This document shows, piece after piece, positions 1 through 8,685 of a stretch of DNA of 53,265 nucleotides. Position 1 is the stretch's first letter, and the number at the start of each line of letters is the position of its first letter. The stretch covers positions 1 to 53,265 of the IMG/VR virus record IMGVR_UViG_3300042374_000254; one strand, given 5' to 3'. The DNA is from a virus. A program made the translations under genes and the position numbers. The notes below the pieces were generated by a model. That model saw only the letters and a program-made list of their open reading frames with translations. It was not told where the DNA came from and made no database searches.

Positions 1-3000
1 ATCTCTGGCAAAATCAGCTCTATTATAAGTAGTATTCTTTTCAGTAATACCTCCAAAATCAATATTACCAAGTCGAGCTTGATCTTCTATGCGCCTATTC
101 ATTACGGCGGCTCTTTCTTCTTTAAAGAATGTGTTGCTATAAGCTGAATCGTAGAATCTCTTTACTTCTTCATTAGTCTTTTTTAAGCGTTCGGTTATTT
201 TTTCTCTCTCATCAGCTATTTGCATTTCTAATAACAATTGATCAGCAAGATCTTTGTCGCCTTCTCCATAAATTCTATTAATCTCTTCTATCTTTTTATT
301 CTTTTGAATTTGAATGTTTTCTTGCGTTTTAGCTAAAGCTTTTTCAGCATCAATTAAGCTTTGAGGCTTTATAGGCGTGATTGAAGAGGTATTTTTATTC
401 GAAGCATTAAATTCATAAAATCTAAAACCGGAAGCAGCGGCAGGAGCATTAGTCTTATTAGAAATATTAAGGGCGGTAGATGTTTGAGATTGATAAAGCT
501 TGGCCAAAATAGAGTTTAAATTCTCAAGAGGTATATTTATCTTAGAAGCCAACCTTTCTCTACCCGTCTGTTCAGCTTGACTAAAAGGCCCAGTATCATT
601 TGCGCCTAATGGTAAACCTGAGCCACTAGGGCTATAGCCTCCAAAAAGAATATCTGGATTTACCATTTGTGACTTTATCTCTGTCAAAGCTTTTTCTCTT
701 TCAATAACCGAAGCAATTGGTAATAAATTCCTAATCTCTTTTTCTAATTCTACTCTATTTTGAGTGGCAACTATTTCTTTTAATGCTGCGCTTAGTGAAG
801 AATTCAATGCATCTAATTTTGCGCCTACTTGTTGAGTAGTTATTCTTTCGAAATTTGCATTAATATCAGGAGCTTGTTTGGCTAAAATCTCTGTTTGAGT
901 TTTTGCTAATTCATTTGCATACTTACTTTCTTGAGCTAATAAATCAAAATAAGTACCAATATTCTCCAGCTTTAACTGAGAGGTTACTTGGTCGATTGCT
1001 ATACTTACCGCATCTTCATTTAACTTATTAAAAGCTTCATCTAAAGCTCCACCAGCTTGAATACCTGTTCCTGTTTGAGATATTAAACTAATGTTCGTTA
1101 GTTTTCTAAGTCTTTCATTTTCTTTTCTAATTTGTCCTGCCCTTGCAGATATAGAAGCATTTTCTAAAGGAGCTAATTCTGCGCCGACTCCTCCACCTCT
1201 AATTCCATATTGATTAGAAAGAGTATCTAGTAATTTAAAGAAACCTGATCCTGTTTCTATTGGATTTCCAACCCTAACATTTTGCCCTAAGCTAGAAGTC
1301 AATTCAGTTAATTTATCAAACAAATCAGAAACTCCAACTTGACCAGTGCTTCCTAAAGATGCTGCGCCACCAGCTAAAGAAATCTTTTCGTTTAACTGTA
1401 AAGATCTTCTTTGATAATCAGAATTTATCTTTTGAATAGCTAAATCAAATTTTCCTTGCTCAGTAATTTTAGTTAATTCATTTAGAACTCCTTCAAAAGT
1501 ATTTTGTAGCTCTCCTGCGATTAATTCAGCTTCTGGTTTTTTGAAAAGACCTGTCTCAGAAATTCCTTGAATTAGTTTATTTTTTACTTCTTCTATATTG
1601 CCGCCAGAACTTAATTCCTTTAGAGAAGTCGAGATAAGAGGCGAAATACCTTGTATATTTTTATTGAAAGTATTTAATTCTTTTGTGATATCATCTGGGC
1701 CTTTTGATGTATCTGTTATTGCTGGCAAAGCTTTTGATCTTATATCTTCGGCCTTCTTTGTAATAACATCTGTTAAAGAAGACAAACCTTTATCTAAAGC
1801 ATTTCTTACTTCAGAATTTTGCTTATTTTGTATTTCAGTAATTGCTAAATTAGCTTCTTGTTCTGCCCTTCCTCTTTCGCTCATAAAAGGAGAAGCCAAA
1901 CTTAAAGCACCTCTTACTCTTGCAGTAGCTAATTGCACAGAGCCTTCTGCCTGTATCTTATTTAAATCTCTAAGAGTAGATGCTCTATTTTTCTCAGCTT
2001 CAATCTGAGAAGAAAGAGATAGATTTAAACTTTCATAAGCTTGATTTAAATCTTTTATTGTCTCTGCATTTTTTCTTGCTATTTCAATATTTTGTTTCTG
2101 AACTGCCAAAAGGTTATCTGAAGCTTGCTTTGAACTAAAAATACCTTTTCCAAATTCGTCAATTGCATCAAATAAAGCATTTACGTTTTCAGGACTAATT
2201 TTCTTAGAAACCTCTTCGAATTTAGCAGCTAACTCTGGTCCGAAAATTCCTTTAGCCTCTAATTGAGATCTTATTCCTTTTAAAGCTTGCTCATTAATGA
2301 CTGTTTGAGTCACCATCCTTGGGGCTGATTCTAAGTCTATGCTTTCGGGGCTACTAGTGTAATCTACATAGTTACTAGTTTTAAAAACTTGGCTTCTTAG
2401 ACCGCTAACAAAACTTCCGAATTCTCCTGCGCCACCCTTAAAGCCAGAGAGAATATTTTGAGGGTTTACAGATTGAGTAAATAATCTAGACAACTGCTCT
2501 TGATCAGATTTCTTCAAAGTACTTCCAGCAAAAAAGCCCGTCTTATCATTTACTAACTGAGTAATTGCCAATTGTCTTTCTAAATTCTTTTGAGAATCTG
2601 CCATTTCTTTATTAACCTTAGCAATCGCTTCAGATACCTTGCCAATATCTGTTCCTGCGGCCAAAATCTTAGCTCTGAATTCTTCTGGAATTGAAGCAAG
2701 AGAATCAGTAATGCTTGTTTGGAATTTTAATAAAGCTTGAGGTTGAGTTTTAGGATCATTCAAAGCGTTTTGCAAATTCTCTAAAGAAGTTGCATAGGTT
2801 TGCGATGCTCCAGAAAATTTAGAAGAAGACTCCTTAACTCTATCCAAACTTGTAGAAATATCAAAAATAGCTTGTTCAGCTTTTGAATCTACTATTTTTT
2901 TAGAAGCAACTCCAATTCCAACCAAAGCACCAGCAGCAAGACCAATTGGCCCAAATGCAGCACCTAAACCCGCATATTGACCGACATCTGCAATACCTGA

Positions 3001-6000
3001 AAGCGCCGCTCTACCTGTTTTATTTGATTCTGGAACAAATTGTTCTGCAATATTAGCTACCCCTGCAATTGCTAATCCAGCACCAGTACCAGAAGTCCTA
3101 ATCAAGGAATTTAATCTCCCTCCCTCTCTTAAACTTAAAGGATTAAGATAACCTGCTGACGCAATTCTTTGCTCTCTGGAAGCTCTTGAAGCTATAGCTC
3201 TTTGTTCTTCTACTCTGGCTCTTATGCTTTCAAATTCTGCAATTTGTTTTGGATTGGCAAATCTTCCTCCAGTAGTTCTAAGCCTTCCAGTAACATTTAA
3301 ATCAGCATCTATATTAGAGAAACTAAACTTCGATTGAGCCTCTTTTCTTAGTTTCTTAATAGAGTTTGCGCTTTCAGCAACCTCAGTTCTCTTGTTCTTT
3401 ATTAGGTTTTGACTTTGAGCATTTATCTCTTTAAAGCTTCCAGCTAAAGATTTTAATTGCCCTCCTAAAGCTATAAGTGAAAATGTTACCATTGAAATAT
3501 CAAACTTATCAGCAAAATTAGGAATAAAACCCTCTGCCATCCCTTTAGTTTGAGGATTAACTCCAGCTTTCCTTGCCAAAGAAATTCCATTTTCTAGAGT
3601 CCCTTCGGTTGTGTTATAAACTCCTAGGCCAATTGGATTAAATGATGATTTTAATTGACCACTTTGTCCTACTCTAATTTGAGAAGCAGAATAACCTGCC
3701 GCCATTTCGTTATTTATTGCATTTGATAAAGCATTAAAATTAGGAATAAAGCCAAGAGCCTTTTTGCTACCGGGAGCAATACTTTTAACGATTTCTGTGA
3801 CTTTAGCTCCAGAAGCTTTTAGTTTAGAAGCTTCGGCTGCGATATCTACTGAACCAGCTTTTGCTCTTGCCTCATCTTCAAATATTTTAATAAATCCTCC
3901 AAATTCAGATTCAATCTTTTTTACAAAACTAGCTTCACTATAGTCATCGTATCTGAGTTTGTAGTCTCCTAATGGACTAGTAAATCCGGGAAATAAATCA
4001 CGAAGTTTAGCAATATTTTCTCCTCTTCTAATGTCAAAATCTCCTCTAGCTTGACCTTGTGGCTCTCTAACATAATCTCTTGAAAGATTAACTCCAGCTT
4101 CAAATATTTTTCCTGCAAATTGTGCTGCTGGATTTTGAACGGCATTAAGATATTTTTTTCTTGATTCTTCAGTAGCCTTTTGTCCTCCGGGTAAACTATT
4201 GGCAAATTCACTTAATAATTGATTAGCGAAAGAATCAGATCTTGATCTTAAATCTACTTGAGAATTTTGCAAAGCTTCTTTGCTAAGATTAACAACTTTA
4301 AAAGCAATAGGAACATTTCCAGCACCTCTTCCTCTTTGTACTATTTTCCCAGACATTTCTGGGCTTTCTAAAGTTAACATGTCTGCCTGAGCCATATATG
4401 GAGGCAGTTGAGTGACCTGTCTTCCTACTTCTCTTTCTAAAGCAGCTTGTTTTGGTAACCAGTCTGGTTTTTTAGAAATTCTTCTAATTTCTTCAATAGG
4501 AACTCCGCTATCATAAGCTCCATTTAAAGTAGCATTAGTCCATTTACCGCCAAGAGTACCATCTGGATTTAATACAGCAGTTTTATATTGACCTCTTGCT
4601 TGACCAGCAGTAAGCCACTGTTCAACTGTAGGAGCAAAGTTAGGTACATAACCAGTAGCCATATAAGGATTAATTCCTGTTTGACTCATTGAGCGAGAAG
4701 CTAATGAAGAAGCTGCTTTTGAACCTGCTGGAGGGAGAATAAATGGCTGACTAAATCCGGGAACATATTTTACTGTTTCGGCAGTATTCATTATTCCACC
4801 AATAGAAGCAGGAGCATTAACTACATTACCAGCGACATAACCACCTTTAGTAGCAGTCATGATTTCTGACATTCTATCTTGAGGAGGAATATAGCCTCCA
4901 GCAGATCTTCTAGTTACTGATCCTGAACGAGAAACACCCAATCCTCCTGTAATCAAAGATTTGGAAATAGAAGTAGAAGAAACAGCTATTTGTTGAGACA
5001 AAGCAGATTGCTCAACCAGTATTTGTTTAATTTCTTTTTCTACTTGAAGACGAGTTTTTGAACCGGCAATAATCGCAGATATTAGATCAGGATTGCGAGA
5101 TAATATTTGAGATACTTCTCCTTGTACAACGGCTTGTTGTTGAGCTACAGTATTTAATCCTAATAAGTTTTTAGCAGCATCTCCAGTAAACTTACCAAAG
5201 TTAGCAAAAAGCTTTCCTAATACTGAAGCTCCAATTATCAAACCGGGGCCAGTAATAAAATTAGTAATACCAGTTAAAATTCCTGTTCCAATTTTAGCTC
5301 CAACGCTCTCTGAGTCTTTTTCATTAATAGAAGATAGCTCTTCATTTATATATCCCAATATTTTTCTAATACCGGGAGCAACGCTTACAGATCCTACTTT
5401 AGTTGCAAATTGGGTTACATTAGCAGTGGTTTCGCTTAGAAGAGCAGATAAACTTTCATTTAAAGCTTTATTTTTTACGATAGCTTCATCAACGGCTCTT
5501 GAAGAAGCATTTGTCGCACCTGCAAATATAGAGTTTTCTTTAGAAAGATCCGCCAAAGAAGCTTTTAAAATGTTAATCTGATAAACGCCACCAACTAATT
5601 CAGCGACTTGAGATTTAACAACTGGACTCAAGCCTTGGAAAGATTGAGCTAAATTTTCAATAACTTTTATTGCTGGAAGTGCATTACCAGAGATATCGGT
5701 TACAGTAACTCCAAAATCTCTTAAATCATTAATAACTTGAGGTCTCTCTATTCTTGTGAAAATTGTTTTTAAAGCGTTACCGATAACAGCACCACCACGG
5801 GCAGTTGTCTGTTGAACAGCGGTAACAATACCTAGTAGTTCATCGAAGCTAACTCCTGCCTCGCTTGCAGAAGAACCTACACGTTGAATAGCTTCAGAAA
5901 GGTCTCTTGAACTAACAGCAAATCTAGCGTCAACAGCAGCTAATTTATTAACAACTTCAGTAGTTGTAAGAGCTTCTTTTGTAAAAGAGTTTACAGCGGA

Positions 6001-6531
6001 AGTCAAGGCTTCAGTACTAGAAACGACATCAAGACCAGATAGACGAGTAAGAATTAGAGCGTCTCTTGTTCTTTTTAAAGTCTCTTGCAAACCCAAGCCC
6101 TGTCTTGAGAATTCCGTAGCGGCAGTTGCTACGTCTTTAAAGGAAGAGCCTGTTTGTTTCGCTACAACGAATAACTGATCACCAAACTGCTTAATTCCTT
6201 TACTAGAAGTGTTTAGAACAATATTTATATCTGTCAGCGATTTTTCTACCTCAATAGTAGAGTTTACTAATGCGCTAAAAGCCTTCTGTACGTTATAAAT
6301 AATGCCAGCAGAAGCACCGAATGCGACTACACGGGCATTGGAAGCTTCTAATGACTTTTGGAACTCGTTAGCTAGACCAGTAATTTTGCCAAGCGGTTGA
6401 GAGAAATTTCTCGTATTTAGGTTAAGAGCGCTTTTGCTCTGGATACGAGTTAACGCTGCCAACACATCTTTTTCAAGCTGGGCAGAGTTAAACGTCGCTG
6501 AAATGGGAATATTTCCTGCTGATGTAGCCAT
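1..6531 (-). CDS. Tail tape measure protein (partial, C-terminus beyond left edge)
   Basis: The tape measure sets tail length and is threaded through the tail tube. The reading frame starts with ATG at 6531 and stays open for 2177 codons to position 1, so the stop lies outside the window. Residues about 70-310 read like the TP901-type tape-measure core, including a stretch around residues 245-260 (RGGAVIGNALKTIFTRIERP). Two glycine-rich hydrophobic stretches, at about 407-444 and 1173-1213, could be membrane-active. Most of the rest is Ala/Gln/Lys-rich helix with coiled-coil character. Three copies of a G-[FY]-[IV]-P-N-F motif occur at residues 627, 927 and 1001, and the first two bracket a distinct about 300-residue segment. 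Two tail-chaperone-like genes lie just upstream, the usual position. A GTGTAA-type motif at 6543-6559 and an AAGGA 5 nt from ATG support this start. Function is confident; the embedded segment is not identified. Confidence 0.9.
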   Translation of the reverse strand, partial: MATSAGNIPISATFNSAQLEKDVLAALTRIQSKSALNLNTRNFSQPLGKITGLANEFQKSLEASNARVVAFGASAGIIYNVQKAFSALVNSTIEVEKSLTDINIVLNTSSKGIKQFGDQLFVVAKQTGSSFKDVATAATEFSRQGLGLQETLKRTRDALILTRLSGLDVVSSTEALTSAVNSFTKEALTTTEVVNKLAAVDARFAVSSRDLSEAIQRVGSSASEAGVSFDELLGIVTAVQQTTARGGAVIGNALKTIFTRIERPQVINDLRDFGVTVTDISGNALPAIKVIENLAQSFQGLSPVVKSQVAELVGGVYQINILKASLADLSKENSIFAGATNASSRAVDEAIVKNKALNESLSALLSETTANVTQFATKVGSVSVAPGIRKILGYINEELSSINEKDSESVGAKIGTGILTGITNFITGPGLIIGASVLGKLFANFGKFTGDAAKNLLGLNTVAQQQAVVQGEVSQILSRNPDLISAIIAGSKTRLQVEKEIKQILVEQSALSQQIAVSSTSISKSLITGGLGVSRSGSVTRRSAGGYIPPQDRMSEIMTATKGGYVAGNVVNAPASIGGIMNTAETVKYVPGFSQPFILPPAGSKAASSLASRSMSQTGINPYMATGYVPNFAPTVEQWLTAGQARGQYKTAVLNPDGTLGGKWTNATLNGAYDSGVPIEEIRRISKKPDWLPKQAALEREVGRQVTQLPPYMAQADMLTLESPEMSGKIVQRGRGAGNVPIAFKVVNLSKEALQNSQVDLRSRSDSFANQLLSEFANSLPGGQKATEESRKKYLNAVQNPAAQFAGKIFEAGVNLSRDYVREPQGQARGDFDIRRGENIAKLRDLFPGFTSPLGDYKLRYDDYSEASFVKKIESEFGGFIKIFEDEARAKAGSVDIAAEASKLKASGAKVTEIVKSIAPGSKKALGFIPNFNALSNAINNEMAAGYSASQIRVGQSGQLKSSFNPIGLGVYNTTEGTLENGISLARKAGVNPQTKGMAEGFIPNFADKFDISMVTFSLIALGGQLKSLAGSFKEINAQSQNLIKNKRTEVAESANSIKKLRKEAQSKFSFSNIDADLNVTGRLRTTGGRFANPKQIAEFESIRARVEEQRAIASRASREQRIASAGYLNPLSLREGGRLNSLIRTSGTGAGLAIAGVANIAEQFVPESNKTGRAALSGIADVGQYAGLGAAFGPIGLAAGALVGIGVASKKIVDSKAEQAIFDISTSLDRVKESSSKFSGASQTYATSLENLQNALNDPKTQPQALLKFQTSITDSLASIPEEFRAKILAAGTDIGKVSEAIAKVNKEMADSQKNLERQLAITQLVNDKTGFFAGSTLKKSDQEQLSRLFTQSVNPQNILSGFKGGAGEFGSFVSGLRSQVFKTSNYVDYTSSPESIDLESAPRMVTQTVINEQALKGIRSQLEAKGIFGPELAAKFEEVSKKISPENVNALFDAIDEFGKGIFSSKQASDNLLAVQKQNIEIARKNAETIKDLNQAYESLNLSLSSQIEAEKNRASTLRDLNKIQAEGSVQLATARVRGALSLASPFMSERGRAEQEANLAITEIQNKQNSEVRNALDKGLSSLTDVITKKAEDIRSKALPAITDTSKGPDDITKELNTFNKNIQGISPLISTSLKELSSGGNIEEVKNKLIQGISETGLFKKPEAELIAGELQNTFEGVLNELTKITEQGKFDLAIQKINSDYQRRSLQLNEKISLAGGAASLGSTGQVGVSDLFDKLTELTSSLGQNVRVGNPIETGSGFFKLLDTLSNQYGIRGGGVGAELAPLENASISARAGQIRKENERLRKLTNISLISQTGTGIQAGGALDEAFNKLNEDAVSIAIDQVTSQLKLENIGTYFDLLAQESKYANELAKTQTEILAKQAPDINANFERITTQQVGAKLDALNSSLSAALKEIVATQNRVELEKEIRNLLPIASVIEREKALTEIKSQMVNPDILFGGYSPSGSGLPLGANDTGPFSQAEQTGRERLASKINIPLENLNSILAKLYQSQTSTALNISNKTNAPAAASGFRFYEFNASNKNTSSITPIKPQSLIDAEKALAKTQENIQIQKNKKIEEINRIYGEGDKDLADQLLLEMQIADEREKITERLKKTNEEVKRFYDSAYSNTFFKEERAAVMNRRIEDQARLGNIDFGGITEKNTTYNRADFARD

Positions 6532-6542
6532 ATGTCCTTAAA

Positions 6543-6559
6543 CCTAAGAATAATTACAC
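6543..6559 (-). promoter_or_regulatory. GTGTAA...TTAGG motif before tape measure
   Basis: Minus-strand GTGTAATTATTCTTAGG sits in the 28-nt gap before the tape-measure start. It matches the recurrent motif found upstream of about twelve genes here. It could be a phage promoter -10 region or an initiation-related element. Confidence 0.4.
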
Positions 6560-7576
6560 TTAAACGCCGTGTAATTTAATTAAATCTTCAAAGCTTAATG
6601 AACCACCTTTTTTCTTCGCCGCTTCATCTAAAGAGATGCTTCCAGTGTTGTCCTGCTTTAATTTCTTTAGGTCTTCCTTAGTGGCTCCCATCACAGAAAC
6701 GGCTTGGACAGCGGTTTCTTTGCCTGAAGCCGCATTTTTATCTTCATGAAGCTTTTCAAGATTGCTACTAGACTCATACCAATCAATAATCTTATCTACA
6801 TCATTATTGTACTCATCAGGATGCTTGACACTAGACTTGCTCATTAAGTCTTTGAAGTATCTAGCATAACCAAATAACTCAACCTGATAAAATGTTAGGT
6901 GAGTAACTGGTTTACCATAAAAAAAGTAAGGGTTATCGTCAGCTAAATAGAAATAATTAAGAAAAAATCCACTAACACCAATTCTTTTGATATTATGATT
7001 ATTAAATTTTTGGGCGCATTTAGAATATCCAGCAACTAAATTAAATAATTCATTTTGATCTACATCTTCAAACTCCTCTACAGTAAAAGCACGTTTTTCG
7101 CATTTATCATCAGAATAAACTGAGTAATAAACATAAAACTCATTCATTCTCTTAGAACAGTATGTTTCACAAGTATTCTCTAACAGCTCATTCTTTTTAT
7201 GTTCTAAAAGGCGGATCTCTTCAGAGATTTCTTTCATCTGCTTATCAACGCTGTCAAGGTCTCTAGTCAAGTATAGTTTGCGACGAGTTTTTGTTAAATT
7301 AGCAAGAGTTAATTTGTTATTTTCTATCTTTTTATCGTCTTTTTCGCTGTAAATATTTTCTTTAATTAGTTCTTTTATCTTTTCTTCGTTCGTCGGAATG
7401 CCCTGAGATTTGGCTTTATTATAATAATAATTTTCTTGAATTTCTATTGTTCCTGCGTCTTTTGGAGACAAGTGTTTCATATAGTAAGTTTTGCCGTTTA
7501 AGGTAAATGCAGAAGAGCCTACTATTATTTCCCAATAGAGAGACTTTAAATTTTTATTGAATGCTTCTATGTCCAT
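6560..7576 (-). CDS. Tail-assembly-chaperone-like protein, second of a related pair
   Basis: I do not recognise a named family for all 338 residues. The position directly upstream of the tape measure is where tail assembly chaperones lie, and that is the basis of the call. Residues about 80-135 form a charged coiled coil ending in LEHKKNELLENTCET (124-138). The neighbouring gene product (7629..8369) has LEMQKESLFDNTAET in the equivalent place (147-161), followed in both by an aromatic segment, so the two look like diverged paralogues. The C-terminal 70 residues are Lys/Ala/Gly-rich and probably flexible. Its ATG lies only 5 nt after a terminator hairpin with a T-run (7582-7607) and has no clear Shine-Dalgarno, so expression depends on read-through or RNA processing. 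It could instead be another tail structural protein. Confidence 0.55.
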   Translation of the reverse strand: MDIEAFNKNLKSLYWEIIVGSSAFTLNGKTYYMKHLSPKDAGTIEIQENYYYNKAKSQGIPTNEEKIKELIKENIYSEKDDKKIENNKLTLANLTKTRRKLYLTRDLDSVDKQMKEISEEIRLLEHKKNELLENTCETYCSKRMNEFYVYYSVYSDDKCEKRAFTVEEFEDVDQNELFNLVAGYSKCAQKFNNHNIKRIGVSGFFLNYFYLADDNPYFFYGKPVTHLTFYQVELFGYARYFKDLMSKSSVKHPDEYNNDVDKIIDWYESSSNLEKLHEDKNAASGKETAVQAVSVMGATKEDLKKLKQDNTGSISLDEAAKKKGGSLSFEDLIKLHGV

Positions 7577-7581
7577 ATACT

Positions 7582-7607
7582 AAAAAGCCCCCGCTTTCGC
7601 AGGGGCT
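7582..7607 (-). terminator. Rho-independent terminator or attenuator between the two chaperone-like genes
   Basis: On the minus strand, AGCCCCTGC-GAAA-GCGGGGGCT forms a GC-rich stem with one bulge and is followed by a T-run. It lies after the stop of the 7629..8369 gene and just before the ATG at 7576, so it should lower expression of the second gene of the pair. Confidence 0.8.
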
Positions 7608-7628
7608 AGGATTAATTTTTGCAAGAAA

Positions 7629-8369
7629 TCAGAAAATCTTTTGCTCTAGTTTTAGTAAATCGAAGTCTTCTCTAGTATTTGCTCTTCCAACATACCAGAA
7701 GCTAATAAAATAAATAAAAGCGTTAGCTGCTTTAGTTAAATGAGGGTCTTCCGATTCAAAAATTTCGTCATACCTGTTCATTCGGGCTTCATAATCTCCT
7801 TCGCCAAAGAATGGCAGTTTCTCCCCGTTTTTCTCATAGTATGACAAAAATAATATCCACCAAGTAATTACCTTATTACGCGCCCTCGTCTCTGCGGTAT
7901 TATCAAACAAGGATTCTTTTTGCATCTCTAATTCAGTTAGAGAGCTTTTAATTACAGTAATTTTGGTTTCTAGTTCTTCCTTCTTAGTTACAAAATATTC
8001 TGGCCGATCTTTCTCCTCTAAAGCGACAAGTCTTTGTAGCTCATTTTGAGTATCATATAGATCCTTATAGGCATCTGCCTCTGCGCTCTTAGTCTTGTCT
8101 GCTAAGATTCCGCCGTCATCAACATATCTCTTATTTAGGAGTGTACGAGTAAGCAGTCCAGCTTTAACGCCTTCAGAGAGCTTAACTCCATAAAATAACT
8201 CAGCTTCATCAAATAAAGCTCTTGTTGGCTTCTTGATAAAATAATTATGAGGGATTTGAGTTACTACATCTTTGGTAATCGTAACCTTTTGTCCAGCTTC
8301 ATTTACAGACTCTTCTGTTTCTTTTACAATACCCTCTTTATTTACTGCAAATTCGTATATTGTTTTCAT
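7629..8369 (-). CDS. Tail-assembly-chaperone-like protein, first of a related pair
   Basis: This 246-residue protein sits between the tail-tube gene and the tape measure, the normal site of tail assembly chaperones. Residues about 43-87 contain a motif-rich segment (FIKKPTRALFDEAELFYGVKLSE) of a kind I recall from other large phages, though I cannot verify this. A coiled coil follows at 100-155, then LEMQKESLFDNTAET at 147-161, which parallels the next gene product. Tryptophan- and tyrosine-rich helices fill the C-terminus. Its start codon overlaps the stop of the small upstream gene (8369..8587), so the two are probably translationally coupled. No -1 frameshift joining it to the next gene is apparent, because a terminator and 52 nt separate them. 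The role is inferred from position. Confidence 0.55.
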   Translation of the reverse strand: MKTIYEFAVNKEGIVKETEESVNEAGQKVTITKDVVTQIPHNYFIKKPTRALFDEAELFYGVKLSEGVKAGLLTRTLLNKRYVDDGGILADKTKSAEADAYKDLYDTQNELQRLVALEEKDRPEYFVTKKEELETKITVIKSSLTELEMQKESLFDNTAETRARNKVITWWILFLSYYEKNGEKLPFFGEGDYEARMNRYDEIFESEDPHLTKAANAFIYFISFWYVGRANTREDFDLLKLEQKIF

Positions 8370-8587
8370 TATAAATCTATATTGTTTAGCTCTTCTTCAA
8401 ACTGTCTAATAGCATCATTACCAGAATCAAGAACTTTTTTTCTTAATCTTTGGTACTTATCTTCAGATATATTATAACCATCTTCTTTTAAATCTTCAAG
8501 TAAGATTAAAAAGTTTTTATATAGATTAATAACTTTGCGCCGATTTTGAAAGAGGATGAACTCTTTCATTTTTATATCCATAGCCAT
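8369..8587 (-). CDS. Small hypothetical protein between tail tube and chaperone-like genes
   Basis: An unrecognised small, charged and probably all-helical protein of about 72 residues. I prefer the ATG at 8587 (MAMDIKMKEF) because AAAGG lies 5 nt upstream. The frame stays open further 5' to 8629, but only with a GTG start inside the TGTGTGTAAAG promoter-like motif. The C-terminus holds a basic/acidic alternating stretch with hydrophobic heptads. The stop overlaps the ATG of the following gene at 8369. Such short ORFs beside tail chaperones are often chaperones or completion proteins themselves, but nothing in this sequence proves that. Confidence 0.55.
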   Translation of the reverse strand: MAMDIKMKEFILFQNRRKVINLYKNFLILLEDLKEDGYNISEDKYQRLRKKVLDSGNDAIRQFEEELNNIDL

Positions 8588-8608
8588 AATACCTTTGAAA
8601 TGCCTTTG

Positions 8609-8627
8609 CCTAATAATCTTTACACAC
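8609..8627 (-). promoter_or_regulatory. GTGTGTAA...TTAGG motif downstream of a terminator
   Basis: Minus-strand GTGTGTAAAGATTATTAGG begins a few bases after the T-run of the terminator at 8635-8665 and precedes the small gene at 8587. This terminator-then-motif order recurs at 12738 and 34649, suggesting restart of transcription. Confidence 0.45.
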
Positions 8628-8634
8628 ACAAAAA

Positions 8635-8665
8635 CAAAAAAGCCCCAGTTTTTAGGCTGGGGCTT
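8635..8665 (-). terminator. Rho-independent terminator after tail-tube-like gene
   Basis: The minus strand reads AAGCCCCAG, an 8-nt loop, CTGGGGCTT, then a T-rich tail. It lies 21 nt after the stop of the 8686..9870 gene. A strong terminator fits an abundant structural transcript. Confidence 0.88.
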
Positions 8666-8685
8666 TGAAGTTGATATTTATTTAA

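Noticed and set aside
1598-2008. Plus-strand ORF of 136 codons inside the tape measure
   Set aside because: It runs antisense to a clearly coding frame, has low-complexity Ser/Ala/Leu content and no start signal.
6560-8369. Programmed frameshift joining the two chaperone-like genes
   Set aside because: They are separated by a terminator and 52 nt, with separate start codons, so a classical G/GT frameshift cannot apply here.
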